Assembly (NCBI GenBank): GCA_037176845.1
Contig: JAYKXP010000013.1
Span: 1 to 64,000 of the forward strand
DNA from: Paramarasmius palmivorus
Lineage: Eukaryota > Basidiomycota > Agaricomycetes > Agaricales > Marasmiaceae
DNA: 64,000 nucleotides
Reading direction: 5' to 3'
In this document: positions 10,429-21,976 of the stretch, piece after piece
How the letters are laid out: each line of letters opens with the position of its first letter
Numbering within the stretch: position 1 is the stretch's first letter
Translations under genes and position numbers: made by a program
The notes under the pieces: generated by a model
What the model was told of the DNA's origin: nothing
Databases searched by the model: none
What the model saw: the letters and a program-made list of their open reading frames with translations, nothing else

Positions 10429-13400
10429 TCACTCGCTATCCACCAACAATCGCTCCATGAACTTGACAAAACCAGTTTGGGAAAGGTCACGCTCGTCAAA
10501 CTCCGTCATAAATTGTGCCATTTCTGCCGCAGAAAGTCCAGGTCCTCGTGATGTCCCTTGCCACCAAGCGTTGTGTGTGTTGTTGTCATAGACCAATCGG
10601 CGCAGACCAAGAATTGTTTCAGCCCAATTAGGAAGAGGTGCCAATGCGGTGATAGATTCATCGCGTCCAACGTGTTGGCCAGGTGTGAGCTCTCCTGAAT
10701 TTAAAGTCGGTTAGCGGAGGTCAGAAGGAATAATGCTATCAAGGGACGCCATACCTGTAAATCCGAGTAGTTTGCTGGTCTGGAGCAATCGTTCCGCAAT
10801 CCGACTGTGAATAATTAACCGCTGTTCATGTTGGCGACGGAGTTCAGCGATGAAATCGGGAGAATGGGTGCTATGGGGAAAGCTGATAGCATGCCAATAA
10901 TCCGCATGGTCATCCAACATGAAGGTGATGAGGCGTTTCAGCTCCACATTCAGCCTAACCCTTTCTTCCTCAGCCCTGCGAATACTGAAGTGTAGCCGCA
11001 TGGCTTCACGGTGTTCAGGTTTAGCCCAGATAAGCTTGCCTAGATCCAGCCGTGAATCCTTGAGAAGGTCGAAGTCTGCCAATGACACCATGTCGATTAT
11101 AGAATCCCATGTTACTGTTGGGCGGTCGACGAGCACTGCGAGGTCGTTGTAGACACCTAAAGCTCGTCGAATTGCCTGTGCTCGTGATCGCAAGGCGCTC
11201 GCTATCTTTGTTCGTTGCTTGTATCCTGAAGCAGAGTCAATGGATATATCACAGACAAGTATGATGATTGCTCCATAAATCACTCACCGACGCCACTCAT
11301 ATTCAATTTTGTCAGCTCTAGGAGCCGTCCAACGACAAGCCGCTCCAAGTCTTCTATAGCTTTCCTATAACGCCGATGAACAGAGCTTTGCATCGCGTCA
11401 AGGTACTCCGGGGATTGGGACGTCCATTGTTCTACAATGCCATACTCGTCTTCATGAACTGCAACTTCCTCTTCGATACGCTGGACCCTCTGCAACGTTG
11501 TTCGGTACCGGGTCCTAATACTAGCGATCTCTTTAGCGGAGAAATTGCGCGTGCCAAGTTGCTTGTATCTCTTCTTCGCATCGTCGGAGTTTTTTCTGGA
11601 AGTCGGCATGATTTGTGCGTATATGAACATGGAAGACAGGAACTCACGATGCAAGCCAATACTTTCCCAGCAAGTCAACATAGTCATGCTTCCATTCATC
11701 TGAGTCAGCCTCTTTTTCCTTATCCCTTGCCTTAAAAAACGCCCGTTCACTCTCAAGGTATCCTTCGCAGACCGTAGCAGTAATCTTGAGTTCCTTGCAT
11801 AGAGCGTCAAACTCAACTTTGTTTTTCTGTAGTATCTTCAAGGCGTTGCGATAGTTCTGTAAGATGAACATCCCTGACGGCAAAGTCAATATACAATATG
11901 AATCAACAAAGGAGATCTACCTGAGGCTGCGTGTTTGTCTTCGTCGTGGAAATGCAAATCCTCAGATATCGATTGATGTCTGTGAAAGGCAGTTGCCAAT
12001 CGTGTAGTTGATGCTTGATTGTTAGTATGCGAATAAGTGCGTTCGCACTCCTCGAAGTCTTCTAGACCAACGCCTTCAATATACTGCGGGTGCCAACCTA
12101 GTTGACAGGGATGGTTGTGGGCATGACCATGAAATGCTGGCACAACACCCGTGAGCCGCTTCACAACCACCTTCTTTCCTAGCTTCTCGCTGCGTAACAT
12201 GGTCTTGTAGAATTGACACATGATGTCATATCCAATCCCGAGCTCATCGCCGTAACGGTTCATTAACTCATCAACGATGGCAAGTGGATACTTCATTCTG
12301 AAACCAGGTACATCAGTAATACAATCTTGTACAAATGAGGAAACACGTACAATTCCCCACTTCGTATCATGTCACAGATGAGGAGAACATGGCCATGTCG
12401 ACATACCGCCGTAAAGATACCGGTGACTTCGAACATAGCCCACATCTTCTTGTTGGATTCAGGGCCAGCAGCCTTCCACCTATCGACACATGAATCGATG
12501 CAAGAGGCCAGCTGCTCAGTCTCGTTCACATTGAGCCATGGTATTTCATCACTGTTACTGGCGTCGTTGACATTGCGGTTGTTGGTGTTACTTTCTGTCC
12601 TTGTTTCGGCGTTGTTCGGGGGTGAATGCTTCAAAACATGCTGATAAGTATCTATAAACACGCATAGTGAGCTTGAGATACACGTACCTTGACCTTATCC
12701 TGTGCATTCTTTACCTCATTGGCATATTCGTCTACTTTCTTCGGCTCTATCCACCGGGGGTCGTTCAGTTTTCTGTCATCCTGTCGTGAAATGCCATGCC
12801 GAACACTGGGGTCCAGCATCTTCAGGGATGAGTTACCATCTATAGCACCAAGCATTGACGGCTTGAGGGGTGTCTCGGCCCTAAGTTTGTACGTACAGGG
12901 GGGACAAATGTTCTTTGAGAAACCTGTAACTCCAGTGCGACCCAGAGCTTTGAGTGAGCGTGCCCGAACATCACGCATGATGGAAAGATAAGCATCGTAT
13001 GCAATACGAACTTGGTCTTCAAGGTGAGGATCCCGTGGAAGCTATTAGTGCAATCAGCAACGAACTAATACTGCAAGTACAAAGGAGAAGCTCGCCTGGT
13101 TTAGGTGCTGAAGTACGCGGGATAGGCCTTCGATGCTGAACCGCGGGCATACTCGATGGATCTGTCGGTATATCTCAAACGTCTCCACGGAAAAAGCAAC
13201 TCCTGGGCGCTCGGGGCTAGAGCCGAGATAGCCATGTTGCATTAATGTTTGATTGATGGTGTTCGTGTCATTGGGGTGGAAAAACGCTCGTTGACCGTGA
13301 CCTGAACGAATAGTGGGGTCAGTACTTCAGCAACGTGCATTGGACCGGGCTGAGAAACACACCTGTGAGGCTATAGACAGTTATTTGCCACTCCTCCAAG

Positions 13401-14105
13401 CCCTCATCATTTGAGGGTGCTCCACGAGCCTTGAAACCAAGATATGCCTCTACGATGCCCGGTAATTGTGCCTCCCACGACGCCGTCTGTTGCTGGACAC
13501 GGTCTGAACGGGTCCTGTCATCAACACGACTATAAAATGAAATATGGGCGACATCTGCAGGCAAGAGACTAAATGAAATCTGACCTTTTTTGCTTCAATA
13601 GTTTCTGGTAAAGTTGAAGAAACTCATATTCGCCCCCTGCATGACTGTTAACCGCGGCCTCTTCACCGGGGCGCACAGGTACCAAGTCATCAACCCACTC
13701 AGAATCATCAGCGGCATTGGGATCGTGCATGGGGACGTCCTCAGGAGGAGGAAATAGGTCGTCCGTGCGCTCAAGAGTCGGCCGGTTACTATCAAATGCC
13801 TGGCCGTTATCAACCGTGTCGTCGTCATCGTGGTCTTCAGGTATACTGGTTGATCCAGCAACTGGTGGACTGTGCGGTACCTCAAGCTCAACATACCCTG
13901 TGAACGCATAAGAAAAAGGCCAGGGAATAATAAAGATTTACGCACCACCATGAGCAGCTTCCCACTGCTCTCGTGCTATAGTCCATTGATCCTGAGACCT
14001 GTTCAGGTCATGTACCTCCTTTGTTATCTTCTTAGACCCCACGTAGAGCGGCTCTCCATACTCAACCTTCACTTTACCCTCGTGTCGGTGTCGTTTTTGT
14101 CCCAT
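10429..14105 (-). CDS. KDZ-superfamily transposase B (different lineage from A)
   Basis: Predicted DNA transposase on the minus strand, start ATG at 14105 (MGQKRHRHEG). Recognisable blocks are: CPPCTYKLRAE then LGAIDGNSSLKM (~12900-12800), the usual cysteine pair plus first catalytic Asp region; HGHVLLICDMIRSGEL (~12380); GYDIMCQF (~12235); FHGHAHNHPCQLGWHPQY and FEECERTYSHTNNQAS (~12150-12010), the His/Cys/Glu block typical of KDZ cores. A long helical C-terminus follows, with exons at about 11889-11644, 11590-11283, 11226-10756 and 10693-10429. All joined exons stay open. It has no obvious match to transposase A beyond these blocks, so it represents a separate KDZ family. Exact exon borders were not worked out. 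Confidence 0.8.
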
Positions 14106-16142
14106 CCATTGGGCATTGTAAGGAAGAAATGTTCGTTAAATTTGGTATTTAAGCAATATTACATCAACACGTGTATTCTGGCAATACTGTTTGGGAAGTC
14201 AGTTACTGAATTGATAAAACAGCCGTTGACGGCTGGTGACCAAGACATACCTCTTCGCTCGGCGAAGAGACCATATTGGGAAGGGAGGAAAACACCTGGT
14301 AGTCGACTTGTTCGAGTTGATGGGAAAGAGGAAAGGTGTGGTCACGCGTCTCGGATGGAATGGAATCAGCGGACCTAGCTGCCGCGAGACGCCCGACTTA
14401 AAGAAGGCGCTTACTCGGAACTTGCTGTGAGTCTCACAAAACGGGACTCAGCAGAAGTTCACTCAACCATCGAATTATTTGTGGTAACCCGCGGAGCTTT
14501 CCGCGGGTGGGCACTATCAGGGAAAAATGCCATTAATTGATGGGCAGCTACGTGCAGTAGCTGGCCATCAATTGATGGCTTTGCATGGGACACATAGGTG
14601 GAAGATACGGGTCCCACCTTAATCGCACATAGAAACAGGGTGAATACTTGTAGATCGCGGTACTTCGAATGCGAGTAGAGAGAACGACGAGGGAACGTTG
14701 GATGCCGCAGGGGAATGGTGCAGGAGAATGGTGCAAGGGGCAGGAATCGCGCTGTGCGTGTGCAAAGAGGAAAGGTCCGTGTACGATGGATTTGGTGGTG
14801 GTTCAACTTGTGGGGCGTGTGTTCGAGGGAGACGATGGTAGGTTGTAACCGATATGGGATAAAGTAGACCTGCGACAGAGCGGTGGAGCATGTCGGATAT
14901 GCTAATGAATTGGCCGTGGAAAGTTTCCGGATGTAGTAGCGTTGGAAGAGTGGGAGTGGGAGTAAGGATGGGGAACCTCAGCGAAGGCCACGGGAGGGAC
15001 GGACAGGTCGTGATGAAAGTCCGAGCTGGGTCGACGGAGATAAGATACTGTAGAGAGTTCCTGGGTTGAGGACGCACTGTTTGTTGTGCTAGGGGCAGAG
15101 AAAAATCTTCCAAAAACGGGGTCCGGAGTCTTATTCTTCCGAGGTGTAGCTTCTTTGGTAGTTGCACCTGCTTTCTATACAGGTCTGTGCACGAATGAGT
15201 GATACATTGAAGCGTAGAAAAATCGAGAATACACACACCGGATCTGCTTACCTCTTTGACCTACTCACCCATCAATACCTGAACCACGCAAGAACTTCCG
15301 AGTGTCCAGTCCTTGAATCGTTTGAAAGGTCCCGGCCACGCCGACTTCATTCTCGCGATCGCATAAATGTTCACGACATAGTACTCCGCGCATCCCTCGT
15401 GTCGAGTACATCATAGGCTCCAAAACTGGCATGCATTTGATGATTCCTCGTGACTTTCGTTCATTCTGATACACGCGAAAGGGTGCGCAGGTAGCCTACG
15501 AGCAACATGACTCACCATATCGCATGTCAAAAGCAAACTGCCTCCGCTCACATCGATCGAGGGTCACTTCCTCATGTGTCTCAAGCGCATTAGGTGGTGA
15601 TTACGCGCAAAGATGTTTTCTATTTCGGTCTTAGGAGAAACGTTGGTAGGTAGGTGTATGTTTCGACACGGAGTAGGGCCTCTCATTACTGATAAAGCTG
15701 AGCTGTAGAGCTGTAGCTCGGTAGAGAGTAGGTCTACCTGTTCAAACTCATACTCACCCGTACACTGAACAAGTTAGTGCGGTCGTAGGTGCAGGAGTTG
15801 ATGTGGCGCCTATGCTATCTCGATCATCAACGGTGTGTAGGCCACGAGTTCAGTGGCAGTCATGGCGGCTGTGTGGATTCCTGCTGCCAAAGGTACGGCG
15901 AAGGCGTGTTCTTGGTTTTGAATCGCACGAAGAAATAGACCACGACAGCTCATAAATCCTTCCTTGCCTCAGTCCTTTCGCTGCTACCTACGATGTCGCT
16001 CATAGAAAGGAACCAAGTCGCTAGAAGGTACGCCTTGATTCATTGTATTTTCTCGCTAGTTCTTACCGCTAGCAGTAGGGACAGAGACGCCGAGTCGCTG
16101 GAGTTCAGAATCAAAGGCGAGTTCCACGCTTTCCTCTGGCTC
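14106..16142. other. Non-coding stretch between KDZ-B and the disrupted NLR exon
   Basis: No convincing gene. It includes a perfect 9-bp-stem hairpin at 14487-14508. Near its right end (about 16075-16142) an open frame reads TPSRWSSESKASS and continues, across the inserted TIR element, into the C2-like exon at 18917. This end is therefore probably the 5' part of the NLR gene. Confidence 0.35.
14487..14508. repeat. Perfect GC-rich hairpin
   Basis: ACCCGCGGA, loop GCTT, TCCGCGGGT. A related CCCGCGG inverted pair sits at the inner edge of the terminal repeats of the element at 16152-18907. The role is unknown. Confidence 0.5.
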
Positions 16143-16151
16143 GTATTTAAC

Positions 16152-16263
16152 ACCTAAGGTTCCCACCCCATCAAACAAATTAGTTGGCGCGTCAGGCCCA
16201 TCTGATCCAACAACTTTGTGTTTTTGCCCGTGTTTCCTTCATCTGCGGGTAAAATCCGTGGGC
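16152..16263 (+). repeat. Left TIR of the 2.76-kb element
   Basis: About 112 bp, pairing in inverted orientation with 18796-18907. It carries two TpG where the right copy has CpG. Confidence 0.8.
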
Positions 16264-17545
16264 AAGGTCGACTCGGAAGCCTCTAAGGTCTGCCTTGCCC
16301 GTGACTTGTTTTACCTGGCACTCAGACGCATCATCGAAATGCTTTCCACGTTCGATGTCACCCAATATTTATTGCTCATTTTCCGCTATCCCTATTTATT
16401 ATAGCAGTGAGCTGTATTTTTACCATCCAAATCTAATGCAGTCAGAGTCTGTCAGAGTGAAAGCGAATCAACGGAGATCAGGGTGGGAAAGCCAACACGT
16501 GTTACCAAGGTGACGGCGGTTGAAATGTTCGCCCATCTTTCCTTGTCTTCACCTTCATCATGCTAGTAGTACATCCCTTCTTCCGTCCTCTTGTCATACA
16601 CTTCCGACACGCTCGATAACGCAGTCTGCATTGTACCCGAAGCCCGGGAATAGTGGAGGCAACGCAATTGTGCTTGTCCGATTATCATTTTGAAATTTCA
16701 TTCCATCAAACCCACGCTGATATATCCGATTTACGCAGGTTCACAATGCATCCAGGAACATTGGTATCATCGGCGGTTGGTCAAAGCAGCGCTGCGAATA
16801 CACCCGGACATAACAGCCGAGAAAAACACCCCAACAAAATCAGCCATTCCGAGTTGTTCTGCTACCGGATACACGAACATATCATGATGTGTGGTAGCAA
16901 ACATATGGGCTGGCCACCACCCTCAGCCTGCTCACCAGCATGTTGCCGTTGTCCAAGCAAAGTGGTCGCGGTCAGAGCGAGACGGGACATGGTAAGTACC
17001 ACACATTTGAAACTGGACTATGTCTTAGTTTGATCATTGGCAGCTTTGCACTACTAATCATTGTTTGAGAAAACCCGGCGCTTTCTGCGTCCTCAACAAG
17101 GAATCAGTCGCACCTTGCGGATCCCCTGCTCTCTACATTGCCGATCGATCTGAACGCAATGGCAGTCATCAGGAAAACATACAAATGACCCAAGACTTCC
17201 AGTAAGCTACGGTCTCCGTCTTTCGTGTATCTGTGCAGCATGCACTAATTTCGGCTCAATAGAAACTATCCTTTCTGATTTGGTTGGACGTAGTTTCCGG
17301 GCAACGAAGATTGAACTGAGGAAGGTTAATTTGTATCATTTATGATGTGAGAGAGCTCATAGAGAGGATACGTCCAATTATTGACAGAGACACGTAGTCG
17401 CTGATACTATATCTTGTATATAAGGGGCAGCCGTTAGTATAATGGTATTGTATTTCAGTCTTGAACATATGATATCTATCCTGGAAAACAGATTCCAATT
17501 GAATGAGGAATACACTAGTCAATGGAACACTGTATCTCCTCACTA

Positions 17546-17790
17546 TTAGTGGTGAGTTTCTCACTACTATCAGTAAATCAACTTCAAGGGTATGCAATTG
17601 TGAGTAGAATGAGTGTTGCTCAAGTTGGTCTGTTCACTTGTGACCTTTGAAGATGACTACTGGTGACCTATAATGAAGGCTGAGGCTTCATACATGTATT
17701 TCCTAACAATATAACGATTCTGTGCATGATAATAAGACCTGTAGTCACAAAATACCATCAAAATCTGCAATTAGTGGTGAGTTTCTCACC
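17546..17790. repeat. Repeated palindrome ATTAGTGGTGAGTTTCTCAC
   Basis: The same 20-bp word occurs at about 17546-17565 and 17771-17790, each containing the self-complementary core GTGAGTTTCTCAC. It may mark the ends of a small nested element inside the 2.76-kb TIR element. Confidence 0.4.
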
Positions 17791-18795
17791 ATTTGGAGTG
17801 TAAATCATGGTTGCGTCGTGTTTAGGTGAACGGATGGCTTCCAAACTCAGGATTCTTGCCGATCATCGATTAACCTGTGTCTATGGCTCTCTAAACCAGG
17901 CCCCACCTACATTCCGATGTACCAGAACTAAAATTCGCTGTGGGCGTCAAATGAGCGCCTCCTTCATCGGCGTACTGTCCATTTATGGAATGAGATATTC
18001 GGACTTGTTTCCCATGTTTCTCTGCATCCATTACCACCCATCAAATCACCGTCGGGTCGATTACTCAACAATCATGACGAACTCCAGCTTTAGATGAGTA
18101 GAAGAACTAGCGGCGCTTGCAAGAAGGTGATGTTCCACTGAGGGAAGCAGTCCAAAAGAAGAAACTGTCGTTGTCGGACTTGTAGGGGATGTGTTGGCAC
18201 ACAAAGCGAGTCTCAATCCCTGATTCTGTGATGTTTATATCAACACTCTAGCCTCTCCCTTCTCATCTCCTCAGTGCTTGACGCTTCCAGCTCAGTCCCG
18301 TCATCGCGTCGGTCGTAGTCAGTCGTCGGGGGTTGTTGTCAAACTGTCAGTGGACCTGGAGCCGAGGAGAAGGGTAGAAGATGATGGGTCATCTATAAAT
18401 GGCATTAGCCGACGTCGGGTGACCGATGACCAAATCAAAAAAGTGCGCACTGACAGCTCATACTCCGAGTCTCTGGTATTCACAGATTCCTCTTGAGAGT
18501 TAACGGAAGCTTGAAGCTTGAAGTCCCCTCACCAATAGTTTTCGGAAAATGGGTATAAGAATTTTAGGAAGAATGAATTCACAAATTATCTACCGTGACC
18601 ATGAGAAATATATTCCCATCTTCTCTAGAGTTGCGAACCCAAAAGAAACTGTACGCGTTCATCGTACACTGAGATACTCCAAGCGAATTATTGGTGACAC
18701 TGGAATCACATTATGATCGTACTACTACAAGGGAAAAAGAGCTGTGACAGGCCGTGACCAAGGCAAGACTTAGAGACTTTCTATCAGCCCTGGCA

Positions 18796-18907
18796 GCCCG
18801 CGGATTTTACCCGCGGATGAAGGAAACACGGGCAAAAACACAAAGTTGTTGGATCAGATGGGCCTGACGCGCCAACTAATTTGTTTGATGGGGTGGGAAC
18901 CTTAGGT
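18796..18907 (-). repeat. Right TIR of the 2.76-kb element
   Basis: Inverted partner of 16152-16263. Its inner edge carries the palindromic pair CCCGCGG-ATTTTA-CCCGCGG. Confidence 0.8.
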
Positions 18908-18916
18908 GTATTTAAC

Positions 18917-19050
18917 TGACACCACTCAGATCTCAAAATTGTGGGGTTACCAGCATCAAGGAGGAAGAAACTCGTCGTAGTCATTCGGGTTCCATACGAA
19001 ACTAAGGACAGAAAATACCGCACCGACACAGAAACGATTCGAAACGGCGG
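18917..19050 (+). pseudogene. Detached C2-like 5' exon of the NLR gene
   Basis: The open frame reads DTTQISKIVGLPASRRKK, then LVVVIRVPYETKDRKYRTDT, ending RNGG at a GTGTTC donor (19051). This resembles the first strands of a C2-like domain. Copia inserted at 19123-19127, inside the putative following intron. The matching acceptor (TTTTTTTTCCATCAG on the minus strand) lies just across the copia 5' end at ~43760. Joining the two gives an in-phase continuation QAKVNSGMLLFEAYRYH, which resembles later C2 strands. Upstream the same frame continues through the target site of the 2.76-kb element. The assignment rests on frame and splice phase, not on a database match, and the donor is weak. Confidence 0.45.
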
Positions 19051-19127
19051 GTGTTCGGTTAATTTACTCGTGTATATTCTTCTACCTACTACAATGTCTA
19101 GATATTTTCTGATTGACTTTTGCGCAT

Positions 19128-19333
19128 TGTTATAACAGACAACCTAAAGATGACAACGTGTAAGCTGAGTCTAAGTAATATGTCAGTAAGGTACAGAATA
19201 AGTAAATGATATGATAACACATACCTCCTCAGACGGACCAGATCATGGTAAACGGCTGAGGAGAAAAGAAATCGTACGAGAATGTAAATATCAACACAGT
19301 CACGTGCTACGCTAAAGTCCGAGATCCACAACA
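19128..19333 (-). repeat. Copia 3' LTR (206 bp)
   Basis: Starts TGTTGTGGATC and ends CTGTTATAACA on the minus strand. By eye it is identical to the 5' LTR at 43772-44048 except for a 71-bp duplication present only in the 5' LTR. Identical LTRs point to a recent insertion. Confidence 0.92.
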
Positions 19334-19448
19334 CACCCCCATCGGACAATGCGGAGAATGGGACGATAAGTGGAATAATAAGTAAAGTAGTAGGAAAGGT
19401 GACACTGAAAGAGAAAAGAAAAAAAAAATGTAAAGGAATTTGGGATAT

Positions 19449-21531
19449 TTAATTTGTAGTAGTGCTCTCCGCACCTATAGGTTCTCCAACCTTCTCCAGA
19501 AGTCCAGGGTAGGACAGTAGCCCAAGGGAGGTACAGTGCTTGTAATGGAGTGGCGGCGCAAGTGGCTTGGTGAAGATGTCAGCGACCATCTCTGTCGTTG
19601 GGATCCAGGAAACAGAAACATGATTGGAGCTAGTGTGGTCCCGAATGAAGTGATATTTGATATCAATGTGCTTCGAGTTGCCGGAAGTTGATGGAGATGT
19701 TGACATAAAAACAGATCCCTGATTATCGGAAAGAATAGGGAACGGCGAAGGACTAGGAAGAGACAGAAGGGAGGTGAATGATCTGATCCATAAAGCTTCC
19801 CTCAGGCAGTGCGTCAACGCCATGTACTCCGCCTCAGTGGAAGAAAGAGCAACTGCTCTTTGTTTTGACGCTGACCACGATACAAGTCCCCCATATAGGA
19901 AGAAAGCAAAACCCGAAATACTACGACGATCAACCACGTCGGAAGCCCAATCTGCATCGGTAAACGCTACATCGTCAACAGGTATTGATGAAAACACCAT
20001 GTCACCCCCACGGTCACCCCCATACTCCAATGCATAATCCGACGTCCCAGCGAGATACCTGAGGACACCCTTGGCAGCGAGCAGGTGCGTTTTAGTTGCC
20101 TTGGTATTATACTGACTGAGGGCCATCACAGCGTATGCAATATCTGGCCGCGTACACATGGCCAGATACAGCAAGGAGCCAATGATGCGCATGTACAGTG
20201 TTCGAAGTTGGTCAGGATCAGTTGGAGCATCAGGGAGTGATGTAGTCGCAGGAGCAGCAAGGTCGGATACCTTGCAACGGAGTGGTACCTGTACCTTTGT
20301 GGCGTTGGACAGATTGTACGTGTCGAGGAGCTCCCTAATATAAGGTTGCTGCGTGAGGTACGCACGCCGCCGTGAACGATCCCGCACAATGGAGATGCCC
20401 AGATACAGCTTGGCAGGTCCAAGATCGTTGAGCACGAATTCCTCGGAGAGTGTTCGAATCACCCAGTGATACAGTGGGGTAGAGTTCGTAACACATAGGC
20501 CATCATCAACATGTAGACCTATGATCATCTGTAATGGCGCTCCCGACGGGGGCATGGATATTGAGGAATGAGGTGGGGTCTTCCACGAGCAGTAGAAGAC
20601 AGCGTTGTCGGCTGCGCATCGGAGAAACTTGAGCTTGGATCGTAGCCGGTCCCAAAGAAGCTTGTACCATTCAGCAGAAGCTTGTTTAAGACCGTACAGT
20701 GCCTTCAGAAGAATGTAGACAAGGTCTTTCCTCGATAGAGGATAACCTGGGATCTGCTTGCAGTACACCACCTGTGATAGTGGAGCATTTAGAAAAGCTG
20801 TCTTGAAATCGAAAACGAACATTTCAAGGTCGTGCTGCACGGTGTATGCGATGATGATCCGGATGCTAGTCAGTCGAGCAACAGGCGCATAGGTCTCTCC
20901 GTATTCTCCCGGGCGCTGGCTAAAACCTTGAGCAACAAGTCGGGCCTTGTGCTTGGTGATTTCACCTAGCTCGTTGTACTTGATGTCGTATACCCAACGC
21001 ACTCCAACAGCATGTGCTCCCTTTGGTAGCTCAGCCTCCTTGAGTACTTTGAGTCGGTTAAGACTAGCCAGCTCCTCAAGTTCCGCTTCCTTCCATTTCA
21101 ATGAATCTGGTCTTGAATGGGCTTCTCGATAACTGAGAGGTTTCTTCTGGAGGTCAACAACTTTCACCGAACTTGTCGCGAGCGCTAAGTCGAAATGGCC
21201 TGGATGGTCGAAATAATTCACTTCTTCCCTGACGACAGAGGATTCCTGAGATGCTACAAGGTCAACGCATTGTTCTTCTGCAAGATATTCATCAAGCGCT
21301 GCAAAGCAAACCATTGCCTTAACTCCTTCTTCACCAACCCGTCCTCCTGCTTGCTTCTCCAATCTCTTTCGACGCAACTCATCTCGCCATTCGTTCCGCT
21401 TCCTGATACCTTCTTGCCATTCGCGTCCTAGTGCCGTTTGTTCTCTTGTCCTCCTGGGGCATGCTCTCAACTCTGCTGAATCCGTCTCTCTTGTAGGCTT
21501 AGCTCGCGCTGGCAGATCCATGCCTTCATCC
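19449..21531 (-). CDS. Copia pol C-terminal part: reverse transcriptase and RNase H (5'-truncated)
   Basis: The frame is open to the transposon junction and has no own start. The RT part shows WVYDIKYNELGEITKHKARLVA without its N-terminal linker, then FDFKTAFLNAPL, LKALYGLKQASAEWY and the catalytic LHVDDGL (canonical YVDD with His for Tyr). RNase H shows DADWASD, SSTEAEYMAL, SDNQGS and the C-terminal HIDIKYHFIRD. It ends in TAG-independent codons STTTN and stop near 19449. The frame matches that of the integrase half ending at 48040: EASIEDE joins directly to GMDLPARAK once the target duplication is counted once. It would synthesise retrotransposon cDNA if rejoined. Here it lacks gag, protease and integrase. 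Confidence 0.92.
21524..21531. repeat. Target duplication CTTCATCC, left of giant element copy 1
   Basis: Its partner is not on the other side of copy 1 but, as GGATGAAG, at 48033-48040 left of copy 2. It may be 7 bp, since the last C could belong to the element end. Confidence 0.85.
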
Positions 21532-21620
21532 ACCCGTGACGGCTGGTTTAATTGAATAATCTCCGAAGAAGTTCAGCACATCTATTACAAAAAACACCGA
21601 AGATCTTCGGGCTATTTCCT
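21532..21620 (+). repeat. Left terminal inverted repeat, copy 1
   Basis: Contains CTCCGAAG, ACATCTATTAC and the perfect palindrome CCGAAGATCTTCGG (21597-21610). The inner ~58 bp match the other end almost perfectly; the outer ~30 bp only loosely. Confidence 0.88.
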
Positions 21621-21765
21621 TTGACAAAAGGCTATATACATTTGTTACCTCTCACACCTTGCTTTTTCAAAAATTACTTTTTGTCAAAAGAGCGGCAATA
21701 CTACCTATTCCAAAAGTTCAAACAGCCCAAAATACTTTTTGTCAAACTGTGTATTTTGTCAAAAA
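21620..21765. repeat. Subterminal TTTTGACAAAA motif cluster, left end copy 1
   Basis: Four copies of (T)TTTGACAAA(A) or its complement, at ~21620, 21679, 21737 and 21755. Two more lie near the other end (36769, 36806). They are candidate transposase binding sites, by analogy with subterminal repeats of other DNA transposons. Confidence 0.6.
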
Positions 21766-21976
21766 CCAAGTACAAGTACAAATGACATGAGTGAAGAACA
21801 AGGGCAACCAAGGTGACGGACAGATGAAGTGTGGGTCAGAAAGCGTAGGCAATGAAATATGGGAGCTTGACATGTGACTAGGTGGTCTAAGGTACGAGGC
21901 GCACGAAGGTGACAATGTGCCTGCTGGGATGCATGATCAGTTATAGCTAGGAGTAGATAATAAAGGCATACCTCAG

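Larger units (their letters stand above)
16152..18907. mobile_element. Non-autonomous TIR transposon, 2.76 kb, with target duplication
   Basis: The ends are inverted repeats of about 112 bp starting ACCTAAGGTTCCC: left 16152-16263, right 18796-18907. I see only two mismatches, both C to T in CpG context on the left copy. Both ends are flanked by GTATTTAAC (16143-16151 and 18908-18916). Because the flanking G and C also fit a longer TIR, the duplication is 7 to 9 bp. The interior has no transposase-like frame. Long TIRs with a duplication near 9 bp would suit a Mutator-like non-autonomous element, but the superfamily is uncertain. The insertion splits an exon of the NLR gene. Confidence 0.75.
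19128..21531 (-). mobile_element. 3' half of a split Ty1/copia element
   Basis: On the minus strand from 21531: RT/RNase H coding sequence, a purine-rich tract GATGGGGGTG (19334-19343), and the 3' LTR (19333-19128). It is followed by the 5-bp target duplication ATGCG (CGCAT at 19123-19127 on the plus strand). The 5' half with the same duplication is at 43772-48040. The break point, GGATGAAG, is the target duplication of the giant KDZ element. Confidence 0.92.

Noticed and set aside
14459..15240. Minus-strand open frames of 100-200 codons
   Set aside because: Composition is Pro/Thr/Ser-rich without domain-like blocks, splice logic or a partner elsewhere; treated as chance.
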